64,000 nt of DNA from Chryseobacterium arachidis (GCF_900129245.1 NZ_FQUT01000013.1:58487-122486), one strand, 5' to 3'; numbered from the stretch's first letter, positions 33,883 through 42,273 are shown. A program made the numbers and translations. The notes: generated by a model not told the origin, from the letters alone.

Positions 33883-35337
33883 ATGTCAATTAATATATAT
33901 AAAGGATATAGTTTAAGGAATCGGGTGTTTTTCGGTTTCCTTCTTGTGTGTCTTTTAAGTGTTGTAGCCTCTTCGCTGGTTCCGTATTTTGTATTAAGGG
34001 AAAATTCTGCCCATCAGAGTGAGATTGATATGCAGAATAAAACGGGTGCCGTTATGAGGTATCTGGATTATGCAGTGAGTATGAAGCGTACTCAGACACA
34101 AGATTTGCCCGAACTTCTGGAAAATAAGATTTATGAAATTGCTGATATCAACAAGCATGAAATCATTTTATATGATTTGAAAGGAAATTATCTGCTTTCA
34201 AGCACGGACAAGGATCTGGTAAAACAGAAGAACATTCCGATTAATATTGTTAATAAGATACTTTCTACCGGTGCCAGATATGATATTAAAGGAAATGATA
34301 CTTCTAAAGATGCGGTACTTACATCCTCTTATTTATTATTGAAGAATAATGAGCTTGAACCGATTGCGATTGTATATATTCCTCTTTATCATGACGAATC
34401 TGCTTATTTCGATGTTCTTAATGTTTATTTGAAATATATTGTCCTTGTTGACGTTTTATTGATTCTGTTCAGTATCTGGTTCAGCTGGGTAATGTCTAAC
34501 AGTCTCGCAAAAAATATTACGAAGTTCTCTGATATGATTACCCGTATTACGTTATTTGAAAACGAAATGCGGCCAATTCGATATTATAAAAATGACGAGT
34601 TGAATGCTCTGGCACGGGCCTATAATCGAATGATTCTTCAGATTCAGGATCAGAAAGAAAGACTCCGTTTTAAGGCTTCGGAAGAGGCTTGGAGAGAAAT
34701 GGCAAAGCAGGTGGCTCATGAAGTGAAAAACCCGTTAACGCCTATGAAACTGACAATTCAGAATTTTGAAAGAAAATTTGATCCGGAAGATCCGAATATC
34801 AGGGAAAAGGTAAATCAATTGAGTAAAACCATGGTAGACCAGATCGATCTGATTGCGACTGTTGCTTCCGCTTTCTCAGAATTTGCCAAGCTTCCCGAAA
34901 AAAATAATGAAATCATCAATCTGAATAATGAAATCGAAGATGTTTTGAGGGTTTTTAATGACGACAGCATTTTCATGCATTCTAATAAAAATAACATTAT
35001 GATCAATATGGACAGGATTTACCTGGCCAGAATTATTACCAATCTTGTGACGAATGCGAGGCAGGCGGAGAGTGAGGAAAGAAAATTGATCATTAATGTC
35101 GATATAGAGCAGCATCAGAGAAGAGTAATGATATCCGTACAGGATAACGGAATCGGTATTCCTGAAAATATATACGAAAGAATTTTTGAACCGAATTTTA
35201 CCTCAAAGAATAGCGGAATGGGACTCGGATTATCCATGGTGAGAAAGATGGTAGAGGATTATAAAGGCGAAATTACCGTAAAATCTGAAGTCGGAAAAGG
35301 TTCGACATTCACCATCACATTGCCTACCAATTTATAG
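33883..35337 (+). CDS. Sensor histidine kinase (NtrY-like), no adjacent response regulator
   Basis: A 484-residue membrane kinase. Transmembrane helix 1 spans about 14-37 and helix 2 about 184-206, enclosing a 145-residue periplasmic sensor domain. A HAMP linker (207-258) is followed by HisKA with phosphorylated H279 in MAKQVAHEVKNPLTP, and by a HATPase_c domain with N, G1 (DNGIGIPENIYERIF) and G2 (GMGLGLSMV) boxes. The stimulus is unknown. No response regulator is encoded next to it, so the partner lies elsewhere. It is sandwiched between ribE and a methyltransferase gene whose GTG start overlaps its TAG stop by one base. Confidence 0.92.
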   Translation: MSINIYKGYSLRNRVFFGFLLVCLLSVVASSLVPYFVLRENSAHQSEIDMQNKTGAVMRYLDYAVSMKRTQTQDLPELLENKIYEIADINKHEIILYDLKGNYLLSSTDKDLVKQKNIPINIVNKILSTGARYDIKGNDTSKDAVLTSSYLLLKNNELEPIAIVYIPLYHDESAYFDVLNVYLKYIVLVDVLLILFSIWFSWVMSNSLAKNITKFSDMITRITLFENEMRPIRYYKNDELNALARAYNRMILQIQDQKERLRFKASEEAWREMAKQVAHEVKNPLTPMKLTIQNFERKFDPEDPNIREKVNQLSKTMVDQIDLIATVASAFSEFAKLPEKNNEIINLNNEIEDVLRVFNDDSIFMHSNKNNIMINMDRIYLARIITNLVTNARQAESEERKLIINVDIEQHQRRVMISVQDNGIGIPENIYERIFEPNFTSKNSGMGLGLSMVRKMVEDYKGEITVKSEVGKGSTFTITLPTNL

Positions 35338-36032
35338 TGAAACCTTTTACTTTTAAACAATTTGAAATTCAGCAAACCCAAAATGTCTTCCGTGTAGGGA
35401 CGGACGGTGTTTTGTTGGGTGCTTTAGCGAGTGTTGATACTGTTTCTAAAGTGTTGGAAGTCGGAACAGGAACAGGCTTGATTTCATTAATGCTGGCTCA
35501 GAGAAATTCTCAGGCAAAATTTTTCGGAATTGATATTAATGAACAAGCGGCTGAACTGACTAAGCTTAATTTTGAAAATTCACCTTTTTCGTCAAGATTA
35601 AAAAATATTCATCAGGATTTTAAAAATTTTGAAACGGATATTCTTTTTGATTTAATTGTTTCAAATCCTCCGTATTTTGAAGTTTCGGATTCCGGGAAGG
35701 ATAAAATAGCAAGACAAACTGTCGAGTTGAATTTTGAACAACTTATTTCTAAATCTTCCGTATTGCTTTCCCCAAACGGAACTTTTTCGGTCATCATTCC
35801 TGTGGAAGCCGGAAATTATTTCGTTAAAATAGCGATGGAAAATCGGTTGTTTTTAACAAGAAAAATTAATATCAAAGGCATTGAAAATTCAAAAACAAAA
35901 AGACTTATTCTTGAGTTTTCTTTAACTGAAAAAGGTTTGGAAGAATCTGATTTTGTGATAGAAAAAAGTCCGAGACAATACTCGGACCAATATCTTGAAC
36001 TCACTAAAGAGTTTCACGTTTTTCGTAAATAA
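35337..36032 (+). CDS. trmN6: tRNA1(Val) (adenine-37-N6)-methyltransferase-like protein
   Basis: A 231-residue SAM-dependent methyltransferase starting with GTG at 35337. VGTGTGLIS (42-50) is the SAM-binding motif I. NPPY at 110-113 (DLIVSNPPYFEV) is the motif for methylating an exocyclic amino group, as in YfiC/TrmN6. The N-terminus MKPFTFKQFEIQQTQNVFRV is the family's opening. It probably methylates A37 of a tRNA, but related N6-methyltransferases cannot be excluded. It overlaps the kinase stop by one base, implying translational coupling. Confidence 0.88.
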   Translation: MKPFTFKQFEIQQTQNVFRVGTDGVLLGALASVDTVSKVLEVGTGTGLISLMLAQRNSQAKFFGIDINEQAAELTKLNFENSPFSSRLKNIHQDFKNFETDILFDLIVSNPPYFEVSDSGKDKIARQTVELNFEQLISKSSVLLSPNGTFSVIIPVEAGNYFVKIAMENRLFLTRKINIKGIENSKTKRLILEFSLTEKGLEESDFVIEKSPRQYSDQYLELTKEFHVFRK

Positions 36033-36040
36033 ATTATATT

Positions 36041-36152
36041 TTTAAACCATTAAACGGTAATTATTAAGAGTTAAGAAATTAAGTTGAACTTTGCTTTAAA
36101 AATCTATTTTTCTTGAAGAAACTTAATCCTTAAATGTTCTTAATGGCTAAAT
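36041..36152. repeat. Large imperfect inverted repeat between convergent genes
   Basis: The outer arms at 36041-36052 and 36141-36152 match at 10 of 12 bases. The inner arms at 36064-36083 and 36122-36142 (TTAAG-rich) also pair. It fills the gap between trmN6 and the ftsE-like gene and could act as a bidirectional transcription end or be a dispersed repeat. Confidence 0.6.
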
Positions 36153-36154
36153 TT

Positions 36155-36865
36155 TTACTCGAATAATTCAGAAGTATCTAAAACAGAAACTTTCCCGTCT
36201 TCACATCGGATTGCCTCTCCCGGAAAGTTTTGGATCATGTGGTAATCGTGTGTTGCCATTACTACAGCGGCTCCGTTTTCCAAAGCAACCTGCTTTAATA
36301 AAGTCATAATTTCATTGGATGTTTCAGGGTCAAGATTTCCTGTTGGCTCATCTGCTAAAATTAAGTCAGGGTGATTTAGAAGTGCTCTTGCGATCGCAAT
36401 ACGCTGTTGCTCGCCACCGGAAAGTTCATGAGGCATTTTATGCTTTTTGCTTTTCATGTTTACGCTTCCCAAAACCTCATTGATGCGGTCTTCCATTTTT
36501 GTTTTATCGTTCCATCCGGTTGCTTCCAAAACGAAAATCAGGTTTTTCTCTACCGTTCTGTCGGAAAGCAATTGGAAATCCTGGAAAACGATTCCTAATT
36601 TTCTCCTCAGGTTCGGGATATCCGAAGTTCTCATCTTTTCAAGGTCAAAACCTACAACGGCACCGTGTCCGGCAGCCAACGGAATATGTCCGTACAATGT
36701 CTTTAGAAGTGAGCTTTTTCCGGAACCTGTTTTCCCGATAAGATAACAGAATCTTCCTTTTTTTATGTTAAGATTCACATCAGAAAGAACGGTAAAGTTT
36801 TTCTGTGCAATCTTCGCATTTTGTAAACTTATGATATTATCTCCGGAGATATTGGTATGTGGCAT
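36155..36865 (-). CDS. ftsE: FtsE-like ABC transporter ATP-binding protein
   Basis: A 236-residue ABC ATPase. Walker A is GKTGSGKS at 44-51, the signature LSGGEQQRIAIARAL, and Walker B LILADEPTGNLDPE. The spacing, GIVFQDFQLLSDRTVEKNL and IMTLLKQVALENGAAVVMATHD agree with FtsE, which works with the membrane protein FtsX to activate peptidoglycan hydrolases during division. No ftsX gene is adjacent, as in other Flavobacteriia, so the partner must be elsewhere. A lipoprotein-release type ATPase is the main alternative. Confidence 0.85.
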   Translation of the reverse strand: MPHTNISGDNIISLQNAKIAQKNFTVLSDVNLNIKKGRFCYLIGKTGSGKSSLLKTLYGHIPLAAGHGAVVGFDLEKMRTSDIPNLRRKLGIVFQDFQLLSDRTVEKNLIFVLEATGWNDKTKMEDRINEVLGSVNMKSKKHKMPHELSGGEQQRIAIARALLNHPDLILADEPTGNLDPETSNEIMTLLKQVALENGAAVVMATHDYHMIQNFPGEAIRCEDGKVSVLDTSELFE

Positions 36866-36968
36866 AATTCGGTTTTAAGTGCTGTTTCTAAAATATTTTT
36901 TCAGATTTTAAAAATAGGAAAAAGAAGAATAAAGAACCTAAATTTTAGTAAATTTTAACAACAAAAAA

Positions 36969-36993
36969 TGCCTGAAAAAGTTCTTTTCAAGCA
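36969..36993 (-). terminator. Rho-independent terminator of rpmH
   Basis: Arms 36969-36978 and 36984-36993 pair over 10 positions with one G-U. On the minus strand a TTTTTTGTTG run follows. It lies 26 bases past the rpmH stop. Confidence 0.8.
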
Positions 36994-37018
36994 TGATTTG
37001 TATATGATAATAAAAAGA

Positions 37019-37177
37019 TTATCTCTTAGCGCGTGATGCACTTACAGTTAAGCTCTTTCTGCCTTTAGCTCTTCTCGCAGCCAAAACTCTTCTTCCATTT
37101 GGCGTAGACATTCTTTCTCTGAAACCGTGTTTGTTTCTTCTTTTTCTTTCTGATGGCTGGAATGTTCTTTTACTCAT
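37019..37177 (-). CDS. rpmH: 50S ribosomal protein L34
   Basis: A 52-residue highly basic protein: MSKRTFQPSERKRRNKHGFR, then ERMSTPNGRRVLAARRAKGR and KSLTVSASRAKR. The TFQPS.RKRRNKHGFR.RM.T..GR.VLA.RR.KGR pattern is diagnostic of L34. The neighbours are not dnaA or rnpA, the common order in other phyla. A near-perfect promoter (TTTG, 19 bases, TATCTTTG) and a terminator show a single-gene unit. Confidence 0.98.
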   Translation of the reverse strand: MSKRTFQPSERKRRNKHGFRERMSTPNGRRVLAARRAKGRKSLTVSASRAKR

Positions 37178-37220
37178 TACTATATGTTTAAATCGTAATT
37201 ATCTATTAATTTTCAGGTTG

Positions 37221-37251
37221 CAAAGATATGGATTTTTTTAAAAGTTGCAAA
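37221..37251 (-). promoter_or_regulatory. rpmH promoter
   Basis: TTTG at 37251-37248 and TATCTTTG at 37228-37221 on the minus strand, 19 bases apart, form a textbook Bacteroidetes promoter 44 bases before the rpmH ATG. Confidence 0.8.
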
Positions 37252-37371
37252 CTTTAGTAATCTTTTTTTGAAATTTTTAATGTCTTTTTTAATGAGCTAT
37301 TTATAAAGCCCGATTACAAAACGGATTTCTCAGGTAATTAAAAATAATAGTCCCGATTTATTTAAAAGCTC

Positions 37372-37379
37372 TATCTTTG
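37372..37379 (+). promoter_or_regulatory. -7 promoter element of the DHH phosphoesterase gene
   Basis: TATCTTTG lies 35 bases before the ATG at 37415 and is an exact TAnnTTTG match. Confidence 0.55.
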
Positions 37380-37414
37380 AAAACCCAAATTTAAAGAAAA
37401 AATAAACAAAAATA

Positions 37415-38422
37415 ATGTTTACACCTGCAGAACTTTTAGAAATCAACACATTACTGACTCCAGAAAGCAAAATAGTAATCCTTACTCATTACAATCCGGA
37501 TGGTGATGCTATTGGTTCCAGCCTTGGTTTAAAACATTATTTAAAAGCGAAAGGACTTCTTGCCGAAGTGATCGTTCCAAATGATTTTCCCAAGTTTCTG
37601 AAGTGGATGCCTGAAGCTAAAAAGGTATTAATTGCAGAGTATAAAAGAAAAGTTGCTTTTGATCTGATTAGCGAGGCCGATGTTATTTTCTGTTTGGATT
37701 TTAATTCTCCTTCAAGAATAGGATTGCTGGGAGACTGGCTAACAAAGGCAAAGGCTAAGAAAATTCTTATCGACCATCATCAGCAGCCTGAAAATTTTGA
37801 TTACGTTTATTCAGATACGGTGATTCCTGCAACCTGCCAGATGATTTATCATTTTATCCAGGCAATGGACGACGAAAAATTGGTGAATAAAGATATTGCA
37901 GAATGTCTTTACACGGGAATTATGACGGATACAGGAGGTTTCCGTTTTCGTTCTACCAGCGCAACGACGCATAGAATTGTGGCAAATCTTATTGAGAACG
38001 GAGCAGATCCTGCAATGATCACTTCCAATACCTGGGACACCAATACCGTTTCACGACTTCATTTATTGGCCTTAATTTTAGGAAGAATTGAGGTTGTAAA
38101 AGATGGAAAAGTTGCTGTTCTGTATCTTACAAGAGAAGAATTGAAAGAATATGGCTTCCAGAAAGGCGATACGGAAGGTTTTGTAAATTATGGGTTAAGC
38201 ATTCTTGGGGTAAAAATGGCGGCTTTCTTTATGGAAGATCTGTATGAAGACTTTATTAAAATTTCTTTCAGAAGTAAAGATGATATGGATGTGAACCAGT
38301 TTTCGAGAAAATATTTCAATGGGGGAGGGCACATTAATGCGGCAGGAGGAAAGTCTCTTGAATCTTTGCAGGATACCATTGTTACTTTTAAAGCGAAGGT
38401 AGAGGAAGAAGACAATCTGTAA
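37415..38422 (+). CDS. nrnA: DHH/DHHA1 phosphoesterase, NrnA-like
   Basis: A 335-residue member of the NrnA/oligoribonuclease family. DHH-domain motifs are ILTHYNPDGDAIGSSLGL (D in NPDGD), FCLDFNSPSRIG, the DHH of KILIDHHQQPENF, and TDTGGFRF. The DHHA1 C-terminus is recognised by KYFNGGGHINAAGGKS. Members degrade very short RNA or cyclic dinucleotide products, or 3'-phosphoadenosine 5'-phosphate, in the cytoplasm with Mn2+. The exact substrate is not decided by sequence. Its stop is directly next to the stop of the convergent patatin gene. Confidence 0.9.
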   Translation: MFTPAELLEINTLLTPESKIVILTHYNPDGDAIGSSLGLKHYLKAKGLLAEVIVPNDFPKFLKWMPEAKKVLIAEYKRKVAFDLISEADVIFCLDFNSPSRIGLLGDWLTKAKAKKILIDHHQQPENFDYVYSDTVIPATCQMIYHFIQAMDDEKLVNKDIAECLYTGIMTDTGGFRFRSTSATTHRIVANLIENGADPAMITSNTWDTNTVSRLHLLALILGRIEVVKDGKVAVLYLTREELKEYGFQKGDTEGFVNYGLSILGVKMAAFFMEDLYEDFIKISFRSKDDMDVNQFSRKYFNGGGHINAAGGKSLESLQDTIVTFKAKVEEEDNL

Positions 38423-39220
38423 TTATCCTAAAGTTTTTTTATATCCTTTATTTTCCAATTCTTTACAAGTATACTCGTACACTTCCTGAAACATAACGTC
38501 CAAAGATTTTTTGTTAAATAGACTGAATTTGGTCATTTTCGGAGGATCGAGAAAGATGTCGCAGAATTTTGTTTTGGAGTAAACAGATTTTGCGATGGCT
38601 AAATGCAGTATTCTGTCGAATTCCTTCATCAGGCTCATATTTTCAAGGCTGTCGTAGCTGATAGAATTTACATGTGAAGCAATCAGAAAATCACATTTAT
38701 CAACAATAGGCTCAATAGGGAGGTTGTCTAAAACACCGCCATCCACGTAGATTTTTTCACCGACTTTTACAGGAGATAACACGAAAGGAACACTTGAAGA
38801 AGCCAGTAAGGGAGTGAAAAGTTCTCCTTCCGAAAAGAAATCAACAATACCGTGCGTCATTTCTGTGGCAGCTACAAAGACGGGAATTTTCAAAATATTA
38901 AAATTATCTTCAGGAAAATGATCTTTAAACAGTTTTAAAATGAAATTCGAACTGAAAATCCCGTTTTTCGAAAGTCTTAAGTATGACCTTGAGAAAAAAG
39001 TGGTCTGCCTGACGATTTCCATCATCTCATCAGGAGTTTTCCCGAAAGAATAGAATGCGGCAACAATTGATCCCGCGCTGGTTCCCGAAATGATATGCGG
39101 TTTAAGATCGTATTCTTCCAATGCTTTCAATACCGCAATATGAGCGATTCCGCGCATTCCTCCGCCTGAGAGTGTCAAGCCGATTACCGGTTTCTTTTTA
39201 CTGAAAGAGAATAGACCCAT
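38423..39220 (-). CDS. Patatin-like phospholipase
   Basis: A 265-residue protein of the bacterial patatin group. GGGMRG (19-24) is the oxyanion hole, GTSAGS (46-51) carries the catalytic serine S48, and the DG of YVDGGVLDNLP is the dyad aspartate. The fold is complete and without a signal peptide, as in RssA/YchK-type cytoplasmic members. It is expected to hydrolyse acyl esters of phospholipids or other lipids. It lies 48 bases downstream of a lipoprotein gene on the same strand and converges on the DHH gene with no base between stops. Confidence 0.9.
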   Translation of the reverse strand: MGLFSFSKKKPVIGLTLSGGGMRGIAHIAVLKALEEYDLKPHIISGTSAGSIVAAFYSFGKTPDEMMEIVRQTTFFSRSYLRLSKNGIFSSNFILKLFKDHFPEDNFNILKIPVFVAATEMTHGIVDFFSEGELFTPLLASSSVPFVLSPVKVGEKIYVDGGVLDNLPIEPIVDKCDFLIASHVNSISYDSLENMSLMKEFDRILHLAIAKSVYSKTKFCDIFLDPPKMTKFSLFNKKSLDVMFQEVYEYTCKELENKGYKKTLG

Positions 39221-39268
39221 TGAAAATTTTAATCTTTACTAAGATACAAGAATTTTTATAAAGCAATA

Positions 39269-40093
39269 TTAAGGTTCGTCACATTCGGAATCGATTTTTA
39301 TGAAAAGTGATTCAAATTTCTTATTCATTTTTTCATCATGTTCCACTCTTTTTATATGATCATTAGCACAGTTTCCCCATCCGAAAGTAATTAAATCAAT
39401 GGTAGCGAAATCTTTTTTGTCGGATGAATATAAGTGTTCTTCAAACTCGTTTAAAATCCTTTGTGGATCGCTGTTTCTTTTGCTCATTTCTTCACGGAGT
39501 TTTCGCCATTCTTCAGTCATTTGAACTTCATTTGAATTTAAAGCTTTCACGAAATTCTCGCATCCTTTAGAAAGCTTATGATTTACAAGAACCGACGGAT
39601 CAGAAAAAGCTTTAATTTCTGTTTTTCTGAACTCATATTCTTCAGCAAGCTCCTGTAAATGCTGTTTTCTGATGTCTTCCCAATAAGGATCTTTTACCAG
39701 TTTTAAGTTTTCCAAAACTCTTTTCTGGCTGGCAAAATCTTGATCAAGTTTAGCCAAAATAGCCTCTTTTTCGTTACGGACTTTTTGTAATCCGTTAAAA
39801 TTATAAACAGAAGGGGTACTTAATGCGATACCTCCCATTTGGAACCAGAGCTTATAGGTTCCTTCGAGTTCTTCTCTGGTGTATTTTCCGGAATCGAAAT
39901 GTCCTTTATTCTCACAAAGTTCAGTCACGAAATTGAAAATTTCCTCTTTATGCTGAACCGGAATAGTGGTAGAATCTTTGCGATTTTCAGAAATAATTTT
40001 TGCAGAATCTTTTTGATTCATATCAGAAACTGTATTTTCTTTTTTACAGCTTAAAAGTGCAACGAAGAGAAGAGAAAAAAATCCTGTTTTCAT
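39269..40093 (-). CDS. Lipoprotein of unknown function
   Basis: The ATG at 40093 begins a signal peptide with lipobox (MKTGFFSLLFVALLSCKKEN, Cys16). Longer frames extend into the upstream gene. The mature 258 residues are mostly helical and charged, with a long stretch around 105-170 rich in lysine, glutamate and leucine that may form a coiled coil. The end (FGWGNCANDHIKRVEHDEKM) is conserved-looking but unrecognised. It is attached to a membrane by acylated Cys16. It lies 5 bases after the alpha/beta hydrolase stop, so it is in the same operon. Confidence 0.75.
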   Translation of the reverse strand: MKTGFFSLLFVALLSCKKENTVSDMNQKDSAKIISENRKDSTTIPVQHKEEIFNFVTELCENKGHFDSGKYTREELEGTYKLWFQMGGIALSTPSVYNFNGLQKVRNEKEAILAKLDQDFASQKRVLENLKLVKDPYWEDIRKQHLQELAEEYEFRKTEIKAFSDPSVLVNHKLSKGCENFVKALNSNEVQMTEEWRKLREEMSKRNSDPQRILNEFEEHLYSSDKKDFATIDLITFGWGNCANDHIKRVEHDEKMNKKFESLFIKIDSECDEP

Positions 40094-40098
40094 ACAAA

Positions 40099-40881
40099 CT
40101 AAAAAACTAAATGTTTGGGTAAATTGTGAAGAAGTTCTGTATTGATAATCGCAGCGCAGATCGCCGGTTTTTCCCAGTGCCCGTTGTGCCCGCAATCCAG
40201 AATATACGATTTGATATTGGTTTTATCGGGAAGATTTTTAATCAGCAATTCGGTTTTTACCGCATTGTCATGTTTTCCGGCAATTACTAAAATTTTGGCA
40301 TCCAGATTTTCCAATACCTGCTTCTTGTCGGTTCTTTCCACCATTCCTTTTACTGACGCCAATGCTCCCAAATTGTTTGTTGAAAGTGCGGTCTCAAGGG
40401 CTATTTCAATTTTTCCTTCCAGAATATCTCTTTCATTCGGATTAAATAAATTCGGGATTCCTGCTCTTGCATAATGAGCAAAAGCGTCCTGAATAATCCT
40501 GTAGCTTTTTTTGCGCTGTTCTTTTTTTTCGGCATCATCCGGAAGATAAGTGGAGAAAAATAAGGTTAAACTTTTCAGATGTTCAGGATATTTTTCAGCA
40601 AAGCCTAACGAAACATAACCTCCCATTGAGTGTCCCAGTAGATGAACCTTTGTTAAATTCTGATCATCCAATACTTTTTTCACTTCTTCTGCCATCAGTT
40701 CCATAGTCTGAACTTCTGCTAACATTTCCGACTGGCCATGACCGGGAAGATCTATTTTTAATAATGAAAAATTTTCGGAAAGATGAGGTTCCATATCATT
40801 CCAGATGCTAAGGTTTTCCATGAATCCGTGGAGCAAAACCAATGTTTCTTTTCCGTTTCCTTTTCTCTCGAAGTTCAACAT
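40099..40881 (-). CDS. Alpha/beta hydrolase
   Basis: A 260-residue hydrolase of the general esterase/epoxide hydrolase-like type. LVLLHGFMENLSIWNDM holds the oxyanion motif HG, GHSMGG is the nucleophile elbow with the catalytic serine, AGKHDNAV holds the acid, and CGHNGHWEKP the histidine. No signal peptide is seen, so it is cytoplasmic. The substrate is unknown, and candidates are small esters or lactones. It lies 11 bases downstream of a lipoprotein gene and 5 bases upstream of another. Confidence 0.9.
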   Translation of the reverse strand: MLNFERKGNGKETLVLLHGFMENLSIWNDMEPHLSENFSLLKIDLPGHGQSEMLAEVQTMELMAEEVKKVLDDQNLTKVHLLGHSMGGYVSLGFAEKYPEHLKSLTLFFSTYLPDDAEKKEQRKKSYRIIQDAFAHYARAGIPNLFNPNERDILEGKIEIALETALSTNNLGALASVKGMVERTDKKQVLENLDAKILVIAGKHDNAVKTELLIKNLPDKTNIKSYILDCGHNGHWEKPAICAAIINTELLHNLPKHLVF

Positions 40882-40892
40882 AATTTCAATAA

Positions 40893-41402
40893 TTAAAAGT
40901 GAATATCAATATGATCAACAAATCCCGAACCATTTACCATGTCCTGTAGCCTGTAAGTTGTACCGCCGTCTTTAGACATGAAAGTCGTTGTTTTCTTTCT
41001 TACATAAGGTTTTCCGTTGCTGTCTTCGGTAATGCTCTGCGTAATTTCTCCTGTGAAATTAATGTGCTTTTCGGAAACAACAGCCATGAAGCCTTTGATT
41101 TTTAAAGAATTATTTCCCGATTTAATATTTCCTGAAACATCATAATGATCAGCCTCTCCATCAATTTTTTTGAAATCTATGGTTCCTGAGCCTTTAATTA
41201 AATTATGAGTGAATTTGTGAGTTCCGCTGAAATCTTTGAAATGATTTTTAGATTTAATGCTGTCGTTTATTTTGGTTCTTGCAGCATTGATGGAATCAAC
41301 AATTTTAGTGCTGTCTACAGCGTTTGTGGTAGAAGTTGCTTCTTTTTTAGAACATGAAACAGTAATAACAGAAATGATGATTGCGGTTAAAAAGTTTTTC
41401 AT
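40893..41402 (-). CDS. Small lipoprotein of unknown function
   Basis: A 169-residue lipoprotein. The signal peptide ends in ISVITVSCSKKE, with Cys17 as the lipid site. A lysine-rich linker is followed by a beta-rich part (THKFTHNLIKGSGTIDFKKI, GHYDVSGNIKSG, INFTGEITQSITED), compatible with a small barrel. No enzyme motif. It is the first gene of a unit with the alpha/beta hydrolase and the 39269 lipoprotein. The function is unknown. Confidence 0.72.
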   Translation of the reverse strand: MKNFLTAIIISVITVSCSKKEATSTTNAVDSTKIVDSINAARTKINDSIKSKNHFKDFSGTHKFTHNLIKGSGTIDFKKIDGEADHYDVSGNIKSGNNSLKIKGFMAVVSEKHINFTGEITQSITEDSNGKPYVRKKTTTFMSKDGGTTYRLQDMVNGSGFVDHIDIHF

Positions 41403-41434
41403 TCAATAAAATTAAACTCAAAAGTAAATAAAAA

Positions 41435-41457
41435 AAGAGCATCCTGAAAATGCTCTT
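41435..41457 (-). terminator. Rho-independent terminator of the lone exbD
   Basis: AAGAGCAT (41435-41442) pairs with ATGCTCTT (41450-41457), followed on the minus strand by TTTTTTATTT. It lies just past the exbD stop at 41464. Confidence 0.82.
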
Positions 41458-41463
41458 CCTGTT

Positions 41464-41988
41464 TTATTGGGTTAATTCTTCGTAAACTTTCTTTTCCCAA
41501 GGCTTGATGTCGGTAACTCCGTAGCGTTCTTTCTTGGAAATTGCAATATTGTCCAGAACATCTACAAAATTTTTATAGTTTGCATCATCTGTTGGTTCAA
41601 TAATGATCGTGAAATTTTCTTTGTTTGGAGCGTTGTTATAAGCTTCCGAAATAATTTTAGTGATATTAATTCCACTGAAATTGGTTTCTTTTAAATTACC
41701 CGTATTTAAATCTTCCTTACTGCTTTGATGATAAAATACTCTGTTGTCTTTTCCTAAAATGAATGTAACTTGATTTTTAACATCAATTACTTTGTCATTT
41801 GGACGATGATTAGGGTCTTTTGCGGGCAGTCCTAAATCCATCACATTAGGTTTTGTGAAATTCGTGGTAAACATAAAGAAGGTGATCAATAGAAACCCTA
41901 AGTCCACCATGGGAGTCATATCAACCCGAATCAGTTTTTTTCTTTGTTTGCTTCCTCCTTGCTTCTCTTGTGCAATTACTTCAGCCAT
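41464..41988 (-). CDS. exbD: ExbD/TolR-type biopolymer transport protein, stand-alone
   Basis: A 174-residue protein with a short cytoplasmic N-terminus, one transmembrane helix (about 24-46, VDMTPMVDLGFLLITFFMFT) whose aspartate DMTPMVD is the proton-path residue, and a periplasmic domain. It is a clear paralogue of the ExbD at 58330 (shared KPNVMDLGLPAK and YGVTDIKPWEK). ExbD works with ExbB as a proton-motive-force-driven motor for TonB. Here no exbB or tonB is next to it; it is terminated by its own hairpin. It may supply a second stator for a different TonB set or be a duplicate under relaxed control. Confidence 0.9.
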   Translation of the reverse strand: MAEVIAQEKQGGSKQRKKLIRVDMTPMVDLGFLLITFFMFTTNFTKPNVMDLGLPAKDPNHRPNDKVIDVKNQVTFILGKDNRVFYHQSSKEDLNTGNLKETNFSGINITKIISEAYNNAPNKENFTIIIEPTDDANYKNFVDVLDNIAISKKERYGVTDIKPWEKKVYEELTQ

Positions 41989-42028
41989 AATTAATAGTTT
42001 TTTAAATGTTAAACGTACATCATGAATC

Positions 42029-42040
42029 GTGAATATTCAC
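42029..42040. promoter_or_regulatory. 12-base palindrome upstream of the lone exbD
   Basis: GTGAATATTCAC is a perfect palindrome 41 bases before the exbD ATG (41988), in a 285-base gap to the dsbD gene that holds no reading frame. It has the shape of a dimeric repressor or activator site. Confidence 0.4.
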
Positions 42041-42226
42041 TAATTCTTTGGTGGAAACTATACAAAGTTTATACCTAAAAATTCAAAATGATAATAATTT
42101 TGTAAAATCAATTAAAATTTAACATAAAAGCGAACTGAATGTTTTTAAATCGATAAAATTTTAGGATACTTTAATAATTAAATTTAAACATAAATGATTG
42201 TTTATCAGGAAGAAGGATTAAAAACA

Positions 42227-42254
42227 AAAACTCACGCCTTTCGACATGAGTTTT
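42227..42254 (-). terminator. Rho-independent terminator of tilS-dsbD
   Basis: AAAACTCA (42227-42234) pairs with TGAGTTTT (42247-42254), followed on the minus strand by TTTTGTTTTT. It lies 20 bases past the dsbD stop. Confidence 0.75.
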
Positions 42255-42273
42255 AAAATAATATTTTAAAGTT

